Positions 8,766 to 17,849 of a stretch of 45,530 nt of DNA are shown here, piece after piece; position 1 is the first letter of the stretch, and every line of letters begins with the position of its first letter. The stretch lies in the NCBI GenBank assembly GCA_002503825.1, contig DASP01000011.1, positions 1-45,530 on the forward strand, written 5' to 3'. The DNA comes from Methanoregulaceae archaeon UBA467 (lineage in GTDB: Archaea > Halobacteriota > Methanomicrobia > Methanomicrobiales > Methanospirillaceae). A program made the translations under genes and the position numbers. The notes beneath the pieces were generated by a model. That model had not been told where the DNA came from and did no database searches. It was given only the letters and a program-made list of their open reading frames with translations.

Positions 8766-9319
8766 AAGAGGGCATTAACGAAGTAATAGCAACGACTGAT
8801 GGAAATGCCGCACCGATGGGTATTATATTCCGGGACGGCGCGAGCCGGCTTATCGCGTTCAAAGGGAGCCATACCGCTGAAAATATCATGAAGCACGGAT
8901 GGATCGTTGCGAATTTTATCTACGATCCACTCCTCTACGTAAAAACGGCATTCGAAGACCTCGGCAGCGAATGGTTTCTTGAAAAGAACGCAGGCGGAAC
9001 ACGTGTGTGCAGCCTCGCAGGTGCCGAGGCGTGGATTGCATTTGAAGCAAAAATTGAGCGTGAAACGTCTGAAGCGCTGATTGTCGATCTCAATCCCCTT
9101 CACGAACAGGTAGATGCCCTCGCGCTCCACCCGGTCAACAGGGGATTTAACAGCATCATTGAGGCGACGGTCCACGCCACCCGGTATGTCAGGACACATG
9201 ATCCCGTAATGGCAGACTTAATTCTGCATCATTCCGCCCTCGTACGAAAATGCGGCGGAAAAAGGGAACAGGAAGCCCTTGAACTCCTGCTGTCGTATGC
9301 CGGCCCGCTGAAAAAGTGA
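8747..9319 (+). CDS. DUF447 family protein (flavin split-barrel-like)
   Basis: A 190-residue archaeal DUF447 protein. The N-terminal half begins INEVIATTDGNAAPMGIIF and continues HGWIVANFIYDPLLYVKTAFEDL. This is the pattern of a split beta-barrel related to FMN-binding flavin reductases, though no enzymatic activity is established. The C-terminal helical part contains HPVNRGFNSIIEATVHATRY, a strongly family-typical segment. It is the third gene of the mmp9 - CitG-like - DUF447 set, with an ATG lying inside the preceding gene. A cofactor-related role in C1 metabolism is inference from context. Confidence 0.8.
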   Translation: MAVGLLKEGINEVIATTDGNAAPMGIIFRDGASRLIAFKGSHTAENIMKHGWIVANFIYDPLLYVKTAFEDLGSEWFLEKNAGGTRVCSLAGAEAWIAFEAKIERETSEALIVDLNPLHEQVDALALHPVNRGFNSIIEATVHATRYVRTHDPVMADLILHHSALVRKCGGKREQEALELLLSYAGPLKK

Positions 9320-9404
9320 TTCCCAGGTATCCGGAAGACCCCTCAGCGGAGTTGTCACCGGAGGGAACTGCATGGTACCCTGCTTTTTCTGTAGACTCCC
9401 GGAA

Positions 9405-9429
9405 CCGTGATGCCGGGCTTGCATCACGG
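9405..9429. terminator. Strong hairpin between convergent DUF447 and hypE genes
   Basis: CCGTGATGC at 9405-9413 pairs with GCATCACGG at 9421-9429, giving a nine-base stem and a seven-base loop. It lies in the 136-base gap where transcripts from the plus and minus strands converge, so a bidirectional terminator or mRNA 3'-end protector is the simplest reading. No T-tract follows on the plus strand; a CTTTTTCT tract lies just before it. Confidence 0.4.
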
Positions 9430-9455
9430 GATATGAATCTGCGCCTGTTGTCTCT

Positions 9456-10451
9456 CTAGCAGACACGGGGTACGGGATCGCCGATCGGTGGCTCGATAAA
9501 CCGTTCCCCTCCGATCGTAGTCTCCATGATCACGTGTGACCCTTCCGTCACCACACCAATGATGGTTGCGTCCCTGCCGTAGGGATGGGACCTCAGTGCT
9601 TCAAGAACCGCCTGCGCATCCTTTTCCGGGACTCCCATGATGACTTTTCCCTCGTTCGCGACCTGGAGCGGGTCTATCCCGAGCATTTCCGATGCACTGC
9701 GGATGCTCCGCCTGACCGGCAGGGCCTCTTCTTTCACCCTTACCGAGACATGGCTTTTCCGGGCCATTTCATTGATTGCAGCGGCAAAACCGCCACGGGT
9801 AGGGTCTTTCATGGCATGGATCTCACCTGCAGCGAGTGCCTTCTCGACCAGTCCCCAGAGCGGTGCGACGTCCGACCGGATCTGCTCCCCGAGATCGAGG
9901 CCTGAACGCTCGGCCATGATAGCAATGCCGTGATCGCCAAGCGTCCCGGAGACAATAATCCGGTCGCCGGGCTGCAACCCGCAGTCCCTTACTACTTTTT
10001 CGGCGACACCGATCCCGGCGGTATTTATGATAATGCCGTCCAGCGATCCCTTCTCGATAACTTTCGTATCGCCGGTGACAAGGTTCGCCCCGCACTCGCC
10101 GAGGGCTTCGTCCATTGAACGGACGATCCGTTCGAGGTCGGCAACATCAAACCCTTCCTCTATGATCATGCCGCAGGAGAGTGCGACCGGCCTTCCGCCC
10201 ATCATTGCAAGGTCATTGACCGTCCCTGCAACAGCAATACGACCGATATCTCCGCCCGGGAAAAATATCGGCCGAACGACGTGCGAATCGGTCGTAAAAA
10301 CAATATTCTGACCGTTTAATGGAATTACTGCGCCATCATCGAGTGATTCAAGTCCAATCCCGCCGGCATTGTTATGGGTGAGCTTTGTAATAACCTCGAG
10401 GAGCTCACCCATCACCTCTCCGCCTGCACCATGCATCAGATTTACTTTCAT
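9456..10451 (-). CDS. hypE: Hydrogenase maturation protein HypE
   Basis: A 331-residue HypE of the PurM/AIR-synthase superfamily. With HypF it makes the cyanide ligands of [NiFe]-hydrogenase: the C-terminal cysteine is carbamoylated and then dehydrated to a thiocyanate with ATP. The required C-terminal tail Pro-Arg-Val-Cys is present (residues 328-331). Other markers are HGAGGEVMGELL at the start, FTTDSHVVRPIFFPGGDIG and MKDPTRGGFAAAINEMA. The ATG overlaps the hypA stop by four bases. HypB, C, D and F are not in the window. Confidence 0.95.
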   Translation of the reverse strand: MKVNLMHGAGGEVMGELLEVITKLTHNNAGGIGLESLDDGAVIPLNGQNIVFTTDSHVVRPIFFPGGDIGRIAVAGTVNDLAMMGGRPVALSCGMIIEEGFDVADLERIVRSMDEALGECGANLVTGDTKVIEKGSLDGIIINTAGIGVAEKVVRDCGLQPGDRIIVSGTLGDHGIAIMAERSGLDLGEQIRSDVAPLWGLVEKALAAGEIHAMKDPTRGGFAAAINEMARKSHVSVRVKEEALPVRRSIRSASEMLGIDPLQVANEGKVIMGVPEKDAQAVLEALRSHPYGRDATIIGVVTEGSHVIMETTIGGERFIEPPIGDPVPRVC

Positions 10452-10789
10452 TCGTCATCCACCTCAATTTCAATATTCGAGACGACCACTTCCCTTCCCC
10501 GGATGATTTCCGGGAGTGCCCCGCAGACCGGACATACAAACCGTTCGTTACCTTCGTATCCGCATTTGCAGCGGGAAACGGTTTTTACGACGTTACAGGC
10601 AAGTTTTGCCCCTTTGAGCAGTTCGTCGTCCTCGATCAGGGTTCCAAAAAGAAATTCGACCTGCTCCGGGTTGATCATCGACATTTCCCCGATATCGACA
10701 TCGACCCGGGTGACCTGGCGGGCATGATGGTCGAGTGCAGTCTTGCGGGCTGTGGCATAGATATCATACGCTATACTGAATTCGTGCAT
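10448..10789 (-). CDS. hypA: Hydrogenase nickel incorporation protein HypA
   Basis: A 113-residue nickel chaperone for [NiFe]-hydrogenase. It has the invariant N-terminal Met-His-Glu (nickel binding through His2) and a zinc-finger loop with Cys74, Cys76, Cys86 and Cys89 (SRCKCGYEG, VCPVCG). I start at 10789 (MHEFSIAYD) because the N-terminal His2 is functionally required. The upstream in-frame ATG at 10852 would bury it. It is cotranscribed with hypE. A TATA-like GGAATATTTTAAGG element lies upstream near 10905-10920 on the minus strand. Confidence 0.93.
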   Translation of the reverse strand: MHEFSIAYDIYATARKTALDHHARQVTRVDVDIGEMSMINPEQVEFLFGTLIEDDELLKGAKLACNVVKTVSRCKCGYEGNERFVCPVCGALPEIIRGREVVVSNIEIEVDDE

Positions 10790-11048
10790 TGTCTGTTCTG
10801 CCCCACACATCTCTTGACGAGAATGACGCACATTCACCGGCATGTCAGGCACGGATCATAGGTGCACTCATTAAGAAATACTTCACAGATCTTGGAGCAC
10901 AATTGCCTTAAAATATTCCAAATTGACGAAAAAACCTGACCCCCACATCAGCTTCCGGAAGATGAGGAACGGTCGGAAAAACCGGGAAAATGTTCCGTAT
11001 TGTGATAGTTGATATAGATTGCAGGCTAAATTCTGTTAAAGCATTATT

Positions 11049-11702
11049 GTGTTTGCATTCATCGATTTTTTAATCCATATCGACCAGAATCTGCCGCTTG
11101 TCATCAGTTACTTCGGCATCTGGACATATGTTGTACTGTTCATAATCATTTTGCTGGAAACAGGTCTTGTCATCACCCCGTTTCTTCCCGGTGATTCGCT
11201 CCTTTTTGTAACGGGTGCTGCCGCTGCGGCAGGGATGCTCGATATATACTGGCTTATTGCGATTTTTATAACCGGGTCGGTAATTGGTGATACCATGAAT
11301 TACTGGATCGGGCATTACGTGGGGGTAAAGGTCCTTATGAACCGCTTCCCGGACCTGGTGAAAAAAGAGTATATCGATCGCACATACGGGTATTTTGAAA
11401 AATACGGTGGCAAAACAATTTTTATTGCACGGTTTATCCCTCTTGTCCGGACATTTGCCCCGTTTCTTGCAGGAGTCGGGCAGATGACATATAAAAAATT
11501 CCTGCTGTACAATGTCCTCGGCGCGGTAACATGGGTAGTTATAACGACCCTCGCAGGATATCTCCTCGGCTCCCACCCTGTCGTTTCACAGAACATCAAC
11601 ATTCTCATCTACGCCGTAATCGCAGTGACGCTGGTCACCGTCATCATCATACTGGCAGGAGTTGTAAGGGGTCTTCTGCACAGAAGGACTTCTTTAAAAT
11701 GA
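11049..11702 (+). CDS. DedA family membrane protein
   Basis: A 217-residue integral membrane protein of the DedA/SNARE-associated family. Characteristic pieces are the conserved FLPGDSLLFVTGAAAAAG region, GDTMNYWIGHYVG, and FIARFIPLVRTFAPFLAGVGQM, which contains the family arginines. About five hydrophobic segments are visible. Several DedA/DedA-like proteins act as lipid scramblases or polyprenyl-phosphate flippases; the substrate here is unknown. The start is GTG, preceded by a TATA-like GTTGATATAG at 11007-11016, so the leader is short. It is monocistronic. Confidence 0.85.
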   Translation: MFAFIDFLIHIDQNLPLVISYFGIWTYVVLFIIILLETGLVITPFLPGDSLLFVTGAAAAAGMLDIYWLIAIFITGSVIGDTMNYWIGHYVGVKVLMNRFPDLVKKEYIDRTYGYFEKYGGKTIFIARFIPLVRTFAPFLAGVGQMTYKKFLLYNVLGAVTWVVITTLAGYLLGSHPVVSQNINILIYAVIAVTLVTVIIILAGVVRGLLHRRTSLK

Positions 11703-11949
11703 ACGTTACGGGCGCTCCCGGGCAGGATCGCCGGATTGCCCGGTTGAGGGTCCCGTCCCGAAGGACAATTCCCGTGAGGGGAGTTTCCGGCAGTCCGTGA
11801 AGCGCCGGGGGATGATGAGGACCGGGTATTGCTGCAAAACCTGCAACCCCGTGAGTCCGGGAAGCGGCAGACGGAAGAAGGCTGACCCGGGTATTGTTGC
11901 GGACCCGGAAAAATCACGACAGGACTTGTTGAAACTCCTGCCCGGACTT
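11703..11949. other. Intergenic region between convergent genes, no gene seen
   Basis: GC-rich sequence with imperfect inverted segments. Open frames here have no family resemblance or ribosome binding site. Confidence 0.35.
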
Positions 11950-12690
11950 TTACTGGTCTTCGCCGTCTTCGTATACTGAACACACTTCGCGCCTCTTTTT
12001 CCGCGCCCGCGATGTGCAGACTGCAATGGCAATCCCTGCGATAATGACCCCTGACGCGAGGAGAAGCCCGAGGATAAGGTTCTCTTTTAAGAGGTTTATG
12101 ATGTACTGCGCTCCGATGGCGACGGCAAAACTTCCGATGAATGCACCGAGGGTAATCGCGGCAACGACCTCGATCTTTGACATGCCAAGCACCCTTCCGA
12201 CAATCGATCCGCCCACGCCCCCGCTCCCCTGCAGCGGTACCATGACAAATATGACCAGCCCGGCAAAATAAAGTTCTTCGAGCCACGGGCGCTCGCAGAC
12301 GAATGCTCTCCCGTGGTGCATGAATTTCTCTATCCACCCGCCGACGATCGGGATCTTGAGTGCGAGATCAAAATTCCATGCCATAAACAGCCCTGAAAGG
12401 GCATCGAGGAGTGCGATTGAGATTGCAACAAGGTACCACGGGATACCAAGGGCGATGCCGAGAGGGATCATGCTCTCTTTCCCGGCGGGTGGAACAAAAT
12501 ATGCAAGCATTACCCCTCCAAGCAGGAGGAACTGCTCGTACGGAAGATACGCGAAAATAAATAAAATGTAGGCGGATACCAGCAGGAACGGGATGCAGAG
12601 CATGAGTGCCCGGTCAGCCAGCGGATTGATGAATACCTTTTGTTCACCGTCCCACCGGCCGGTTGATCCTGACTGAGTTGAAGACGCCAT
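11950..12690 (-). CDS. Small multidrug export family membrane protein (COG2426-like)
   Basis: A 246-residue protein with about five to six hydrophobic segments, including LMLCIPFLLVSAYILFIFAY, LLLGGVMLAYFVPPAGKES and FAGLVIFVMVPLQGSGGVGG. The combination of PPAGKES and PLQGSGG loops is characteristic of the putative small multidrug export family. Transport activity in archaea has not been shown, so the name is a family label. The C-terminus is a basic tail then an acidic one (RARKKRREV then EDGEDQ). It is transcribed alone. Confidence 0.75.
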   Translation of the reverse strand: MASSTQSGSTGRWDGEQKVFINPLADRALMLCIPFLLVSAYILFIFAYLPYEQFLLLGGVMLAYFVPPAGKESMIPLGIALGIPWYLVAISIALLDALSGLFMAWNFDLALKIPIVGGWIEKFMHHGRAFVCERPWLEELYFAGLVIFVMVPLQGSGGVGGSIVGRVLGMSKIEVVAAITLGAFIGSFAVAIGAQYIINLLKENLILGLLLASGVIIAGIAIAVCTSRARKKRREVCSVYEDGEDQ

Positions 12691-12793
12691 CCAAAAAGTC
12701 CGTATATAGCCATTGTGGCTGATACGTCATTAATGGCGCAGTCAGGCCCGGTTTAACCGTTTAACCGGATCGCCGGGTGAAAAAAATGGGGTA

Positions 12794-13873
12794 TTAATCG
12801 CAGAAATGGGTGAGGACGAGCCCTTCATTGTCTATATGTGTTGCGATACTCAGGGAAAGTCCGATGCGGTCCAGGATGCCGCGTACCTCCTCTTCACCTT
12901 TCGCCGTGATCACTGCTATTGACGGGCCGACAGAACTCATCCCCACGAATTCAAGTCCTGCTTCGCGGAGCCTGCTCATGTAATGGTAAATTTCAAAACT
13001 GTGGTGTTCAACTTCCGCCCTTTTTGATCCCCGGAAATCAATTTCCCAGATAATTTCCCCCATACGTCCGAGGTCATCCTTCTCAAGCGCCGGGATGAGG
13101 TCCATCATGATAAGATACGCCTTGAGCTCGCGGTCCCGGTAGTCAAGGACACGCGCCTTGTTCATCAGGAGGTCAAATTCCTTTGTACCGGCAGACGAGA
13201 TGTCGCTTGGGGGAATGATGATAAAGACATTTTTTCCCGCGGCAAACCGGTGGTGACAGACGAGTGAGAGTTCATCTCCCATGATCGCCATCCCGCCGTG
13301 CATGCTTGCGGCAGGACCGACCCCAGTCTCAAAACCAAACGCAATATGGCCGTCGGCAGTCTCCTCAACGTAATTATATCCGATAAGTCTCCTGAGATCA
13401 TCGCCGTCCAGCGGTGATCCGACCGCATAATTCAGGGCATTTGCAAGGGCGATCATTATCGTACTTGTCGAGCCGAGTCCGACATGCTCGTGCTGGTGGT
13501 CCTGTGCCTTTATCTTAAACCCGCCCCGGTACCCGGTGACCGCTTTGAACACGTCCACAAAATGACGAATAAGGACCGGTCGTGAATATTCAATTTCACA
13601 CCCGTGCGTGGTGCATTCAACTTCAACGCTGCAGTACAGCTGGATGGCAAATCCGACACCTCCCCCACCGGGTCGTGCAGGTGAAAACCGGTTCATGTCA
13701 AGCACGGTGAGGTGGATCCGGGCAGGTGCCCGCACGGTCACACGTCCCTCGACAGGTGCGAGTGTGTAGTCCTTTAAAAGACCGATGGTCTTTATGTTCT
13801 GGCCGGGACAGAAGGTGTTGAACTCGTACTCTACAAGGTCGAGATCTCCACCGCGTATCTTCATGACAGGCAT
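12794..13873 (-). CDS. GHMP-kinase-family protein, beta-RFAP synthase-like
   Basis: A 359-residue GHMP superfamily member. The N-terminal extension of ~45 residues is followed by VRAPARIHLTVLDMN and GGGGVGFAI, the start of the GHMP fold. The nucleotide loop is HVGLGSTSTIMIALANA (around residues 130-146), and the C-terminal motif GMSSVGPSIAVI is also present. This pattern matches beta-ribofuranosylaminobenzene 5'-phosphate synthase, which condenses PRPP with p-hydroxybenzoate (p-aminobenzoate in vitro) at the start of the methanopterin side-chain pathway. The long N-terminal extension is unusual, so a paralog of different specificity is possible. It lies 21 bases downstream of the DUF2148 gene. 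Confidence 0.7.
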   Translation of the reverse strand: MPVMKIRGGDLDLVEYEFNTFCPGQNIKTIGLLKDYTLAPVEGRVTVRAPARIHLTVLDMNRFSPARPGGGGVGFAIQLYCSVEVECTTHGCEIEYSRPVLIRHFVDVFKAVTGYRGGFKIKAQDHQHEHVGLGSTSTIMIALANALNYAVGSPLDGDDLRRLIGYNYVEETADGHIAFGFETGVGPAASMHGGMAIMGDELSLVCHHRFAAGKNVFIIIPPSDISSAGTKEFDLLMNKARVLDYRDRELKAYLIMMDLIPALEKDDLGRMGEIIWEIDFRGSKRAEVEHHSFEIYHYMSRLREAGLEFVGMSSVGPSIAVITAKGEEEVRGILDRIGLSLSIATHIDNEGLVLTHFCD

Positions 13874-13894
13874 TGTGTATACTTCCGGTTTAGA

Positions 13895-14446
13895 TCATGA
13901 TCGATCAAAGAAAATATTTTTCCCTGATGCCTTCAGCGGTATTCCGAATGCGGCAGAACAGGGTATGAGTACACCAAGTGAGAGGGCGGCAACTCCTGCG
14001 CTGTACATGACCCTGTTGTCAAGATTGTGCAGCGAGGCGGTCTTCACTGCAGAGCCCGCGGCTATGCCGAGGTCGGCCATTTTTATCACGCAGTTCGGCC
14101 CGCTGAAGGGTGACGCAGTGTCTTTTCCGGAAGCGGAGTGGTCCTGCATCTCTGAACATGTTGGAAAACCGCACCCCCCGCAGTTGATGCCGACACCTTT
14201 CTGCCCGGCAATGCCGAGGAGGAGGCACCCGTCCGATGCAGCCACATTTTCAGCATCCCTGAGAAAAAAACCAAGTTTCATTGCGTTGCCAAGCCGGGTC
14301 ATCTCTGCGGCAAGAAGCCCGAGGTCTTCCCCGGTAACCCCGTTGATAACGAGGGAGTCAAGCCCCTTTCCCTTGGGTGCAGTCCGGGCGGATAGCGCCA
14401 TGAGCGACATGACCGTCCAGACCGAATCTTTTTCGGGATTTTTCAT
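13895..14446 (-). CDS. DUF2148 ferredoxin-domain protein
   Basis: A 183-residue DUF2148 (COG4739) protein. A cysteine cluster in GINCGGCGFPTCSEM at about residues 86-100, with further cysteines in GPNCVIKMADLG and DGCLLLG, suggests an iron-sulfur site. The alternating helix-rich ends ARTAPKGKGLDSL and NRVMYSAGVAALSLG are typical of the family. Function is unknown. It appears to be the first gene of a two-gene operon with the GHMP-family gene. Confidence 0.75.
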   Translation of the reverse strand: MKNPEKDSVWTVMSLMALSARTAPKGKGLDSLVINGVTGEDLGLLAAEMTRLGNAMKLGFFLRDAENVAASDGCLLLGIAGQKGVGINCGGCGFPTCSEMQDHSASGKDTASPFSGPNCVIKMADLGIAAGSAVKTASLHNLDNRVMYSAGVAALSLGVLIPCSAAFGIPLKASGKNIFFDRS

Positions 14447-14623
14447 AATAACAGAATGTTAGGGGACGGGAACCTGATATCTTCTTTGGAACACCGTGGT
14501 CCGGGATATTCTTCTTCGGATTTTCCAAAGCCGGGTAATGGCCGGACAGGAACAGTTATGGCGGATAGGCAGTATGAAATATATTCTGAACTTAACGGTA
14601 TCTTGAAATTCAGGAGAAATAGT

Positions 14624-14782
14624 ATGAAATCATACCAGTGTTCGATATGCGGGCATATTTACAACCCGGAAAAGGGCGAGCCCGAACAGGGAATCGCGGC
14701 AGGAACAGATTTTTCAGACCTCCCGTCCGACTGGACCTGCCCGGTATGCGGGGCATCGAAAGACAAATTCAATCCTGTGTGA
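14624..14782 (+). CDS. Rubredoxin
   Basis: A 52-residue rubredoxin with the two Cys-x2-Cys iron knuckles CSICGHIYN and CPVCGASKD and the conserved aromatic and proline positions (SDLPSDWTCPVC). It starts at ATG 14624, preceded by AGGAG. The open frame extends further upstream, but that part has no rubredoxin homology. It ends 12 bases before fprA and is the probable electron donor or acceptor for it. Confidence 0.93.
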   Translation: MKSYQCSICGHIYNPEKGEPEQGIAAGTDFSDLPSDWTCPVCGASKDKFNPV

Positions 14783-14794
14783 GGGTTGATCGAG

Positions 14795-15982
14795 ATGACT
14801 GTCCGGGAAATTGTACCTGATGTATACTGGGTAGGGGCCGTTGACTGGGACCGCAGGCTATTTGATGCGCTCATCCCTCTCCCGAACGGGACGAGCTATA
14901 ACTCGTACGTCGTAAAGGGGAGCGAGAAAACCGTGCTGGTTGACACGGTAGACCCGTCAAAGGAATTTGAATTTATATGCAACCTTGTAAAACTTGGGAT
15001 TGAAACGGTCGATTATATCGTTGTAAACCATGCAGAGCAGGACCATTCCGGCACGCTCCCGATGATACTCGAGTTATTCCCTGCAGCCAGTATCCTCTGC
15101 AGCGAAAAATGCAGGGACCTCCTCGTGAAAATGCTGGAAATCGATCCAGGCCGCTGCCGCGTGGTAAAAGACAGGGAGACCGTCTCGCTTGGCAATAAAA
15201 CGATTGAGTTCATCATGGCGCCATGGGTGCACTGGCCCGAGACGATGCTCTCGTATGTAAAAGAGGACCGGATTCTCTTCTCGTGCGATCTCTTCGGGTC
15301 CCATTTTGCCACCGGAGACCTTTTCGTATCAGATGAAAAAGCGATTTATATTGCGGCAAAGCGGTACTACGCTGAAATAATGATGCCGTTCCGGTCTACT
15401 ATCAAGGGGCACATGGACACGGTGGGGGCTCTTGATATCGGAATCATCGCCCCGAGTCACGGCCCTCTCCATACCTCCCCCGGGTTTATCCTGGATGCAT
15501 ACAGGGACTGGATTTCTGATGAGGTAAAAAATGAGGCGGTTATCTGTTATGTTTCAATGCACGGCAGTACACAGAAGATGGCCGAGTATCTTGCCGGTGC
15601 ACTGATCGAGCGCGGGATCTCGGTAAAACTGTACAATGTTATAGTGACTGATATCGGGGATCTCGCAATGGGACTTGTAGATGCGGCAACGATCGTGATC
15701 GGCTCCCCGACCGTCCTCTTCGGACCGCACCCGAAAATTGTGTATACTACCTACGTTGCGAATCTCATTCGTCCCAAGGCCCGTTTTGCATCCGTTATCG
15801 GCAGTTTCGGCTGGGGGGGAAAGACCGTCGACACCATTGCCGGGATGCTGACACATATCAAACCGGAACTCCTTGAACCGGTATATCACGCAGGAACCCC
15901 CGGGAACCAGACTCTGCAGGACCTCGACAGGCTGGCCGATGATATTGCACAAAAACACCGGGAAGCTGGTCTTTTCACCTGA
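14795..15982 (+). CDS. fprA: F420H2 oxidase / flavodiiron protein (FprA)
   Basis: A 395-residue type A flavoprotein: a metallo-beta-lactamase-like diiron domain plus a flavodoxin domain. Diiron ligands are visible in HAEQDH (His79, Glu81, Asp83, with His84 adjacent), in WVHWPETM, in the Asp of SCDLFGSHF and in the His of SHGPLH. The FMN loop is SMHGSTQKMAEYL around residue 255. In methanogens FprA reduces O2 to water with F420H2. The ATG at 14795 has GAGGG (14781-14785) at suitable spacing, which I prefer over a TTG at 14786. Pairing with rubredoxin supports oxidative-stress defence. Confidence 0.92.
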   Translation: MTVREIVPDVYWVGAVDWDRRLFDALIPLPNGTSYNSYVVKGSEKTVLVDTVDPSKEFEFICNLVKLGIETVDYIVVNHAEQDHSGTLPMILELFPAASILCSEKCRDLLVKMLEIDPGRCRVVKDRETVSLGNKTIEFIMAPWVHWPETMLSYVKEDRILFSCDLFGSHFATGDLFVSDEKAIYIAAKRYYAEIMMPFRSTIKGHMDTVGALDIGIIAPSHGPLHTSPGFILDAYRDWISDEVKNEAVICYVSMHGSTQKMAEYLAGALIERGISVKLYNVIVTDIGDLAMGLVDAATIVIGSPTVLFGPHPKIVYTTYVANLIRPKARFASVIGSFGWGGKTVDTIAGMLTHIKPELLEPVYHAGTPGNQTLQDLDRLADDIAQKHREAGLFT

Positions 15983-16345
15983 AAAATCCGGAAATATTTC
16001 AAATATTTTTTATAATTCATATTTCCCCGGGGACGTCCGCCGGTTTGGTTTATTCTTTCGGGAACATCCCCTGTTCTGTACCGGGTGACTGGCGGGTACG
16101 CGCGATAAAAAAATGGGAAAGTGTCCCGGCTTCATCATTATGTATCCCTGCGGTAGGTATGAGGGGGGGTCATGCGACCTGGTAATTATTTGGCGGCCCT
16201 GCGACAATAATAACGGGAATCCGACGGTAATTACCCCTTGTTTGCGGTCCTGCCAATATAGTCCCGGGAGTGAGGAAAACCGCATTCAGGATGGAATTTT
16301 ATATAGTGTCATCTCATATGATGATACATCCGGGGCCATTCAGGA
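15983..16345. promoter_or_regulatory. Intergenic region with promoter of the sensor kinase gene
   Basis: A T6 tract near 16005-16010 follows fprA and probably terminates it. A TATA box (TTTTATATAG, about 16298-16307) lies about 40 bases before the kinase start. Open frames in between show no recognisable protein. Confidence 0.4.
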
Positions 16346-17788
16346 ATGATTTCCATACTTCTGATCGATGACGAAGCAGGTCTGCTTGAGGTCGCACGGC
16401 TTTTTCTCGAACGTGACGGTGAGATCGAGGTGACCCCAGCCGAATCAGCGCAACAGGGTCTCGACCTTATGGTGGGGCACCGGTTCGATGCGATCGTATG
16501 CGATTATGATATGCCCGGAATGAGCGGTATTGATCTTTTAAAAACACTCCGTTCCCACGATAATATGATCCCGATCATCATTTTTACCGGCAAGGGAAAC
16601 GAGGACGTCGTTATCGAGGCATTAAACAACGGTGCTGATTTCTACCTGCAGAAAGGAGATGACCCGCGGCAGAAATTTGAGGAATTATATCAGCGTATCC
16701 ATGAAGCGGTCATACGACAACAGGCCCGGGAGATCATCGCCGGGAGTGAGAAAAAATACCGGGCCCTCATGGAATATGCGCCGATAGCAATTATGTCGAC
16801 CGACAGCTCGGGGCTCATCACCGATATGAATTCGATGCTTCTTGATCTCCTCGGTATCGGGCCTGGCGCAGAAGTGAAAAAAACAAATATCCTTACCTAT
16901 CCCCCCCTCGTCAAATCCGGAATATCTGCGGATTTTGAACATTGTCTTAATTATGGCGAGGGTGGCACGTTCGAGCATTATTACGTGAACAAGCGTGGGA
17001 AAAAGATTTACCTCCGGTACCGGATCAAGCCGGTCCGGGACACGGGTAAAAATATCACGGGGCTTCTTGCCGCCCTTGAAGACTTTACCGAATGGAAAGC
17101 GATGGAAGAGTCCCTCAAACAGGCGAATAAAAAATTAAGCCTCCTCTCGAGCGTTACCCGTCATGATATCATGAACCAGCTCACTATACTCATGGGAAGC
17201 CTGGAACTGATGAAAAATGACCGCATGGACGCGAGCATGCGCGATTACATCAGGAAGGAGGAGCTGGCGGCCGAACGCATCAAAAACCAGATACACTTCA
17301 ACAAGGATTACCAGGATATCGGAGTGCACTCCCCGGAATGGCAGAACCTGAAATCGACCATTAACAAGGCACTGATGACCATCAACCTCGGCAGGATAAG
17401 TTTAAAAATCGACCTCCCTGATATCGAGGTCTATGCGAACCCTCTCTTTGAGAAGGTATTTTTTAACCTTGTCAATAATTCGGCACGGTCAGGCGGTAAT
17501 GTATCCGCGATCACGATCTCTACCCGGCAGGACAAAGGTGGTAGCACCATACTGTACGAAGATGACGGAGCCGGTGTGGAAGAAGACGAAAAGGAGCTGA
17601 TATTTGAGAGGGAGTATGGAAAACTGATCGGTTACGGGCTGTTCGTGTCCCGCGAAATATTATCCATCACCGATATCACCATCAGGGAGACCGGTGAGCC
17701 GGATAAGGGAGTCCGTTTCGAGATTTTTATTCCTGAGGGCCGTTCCCGGAAGGTGCAGGGAAAGAAGAGATCGTCCCGCGTAACGTGA
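16346..17788 (+). CDS. Hybrid sensor: REC - PAS - histidine kinase
   Basis: A 480-residue cytoplasmic signalling protein with no membrane segment. Residues ~1-120 form a receiver domain with acidic residues in LLIDDEAG, the phospho-acceptor Asp in CDYDMPGMSG and the Lys-containing LQKGDD. Residues ~130-255 are a PAS domain (YRALMEYAPIAIMSTDSSG). Residues ~270-470 are a histidine kinase with phospho-acceptor His in TRHDIMNQL, N-box FNLVNNSARSGG and G-box YEDDGAGVEEDEK. The RHDIxNQL H-box is typical of methanogen kinases. The signal is unknown, and an upstream kinase for the receiver is not in the window. Confidence 0.9.
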   Translation: MISILLIDDEAGLLEVARLFLERDGEIEVTPAESAQQGLDLMVGHRFDAIVCDYDMPGMSGIDLLKTLRSHDNMIPIIIFTGKGNEDVVIEALNNGADFYLQKGDDPRQKFEELYQRIHEAVIRQQAREIIAGSEKKYRALMEYAPIAIMSTDSSGLITDMNSMLLDLLGIGPGAEVKKTNILTYPPLVKSGISADFEHCLNYGEGGTFEHYYVNKRGKKIYLRYRIKPVRDTGKNITGLLAALEDFTEWKAMEESLKQANKKLSLLSSVTRHDIMNQLTILMGSLELMKNDRMDASMRDYIRKEELAAERIKNQIHFNKDYQDIGVHSPEWQNLKSTINKALMTINLGRISLKIDLPDIEVYANPLFEKVFFNLVNNSARSGGNVSAITISTRQDKGGSTILYEDDGAGVEEDEKELIFEREYGKLIGYGLFVSREILSITDITIRETGEPDKGVRFEIFIPEGRSRKVQGKKRSSRVT

Positions 17789-17849
17789 ACTGCGGCTGAA
17801 TAACCGGGGTTAATACCATTTTGTATTTTTCATACAGGAGCGCCAGGGC

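Noticed and set aside
16113..16349. Cysteine-containing open frame of 78 codons before the sensor kinase
   Set aside because: It contains the TATA box of the kinase gene. The cysteines show no metal-binding spacing known to me.
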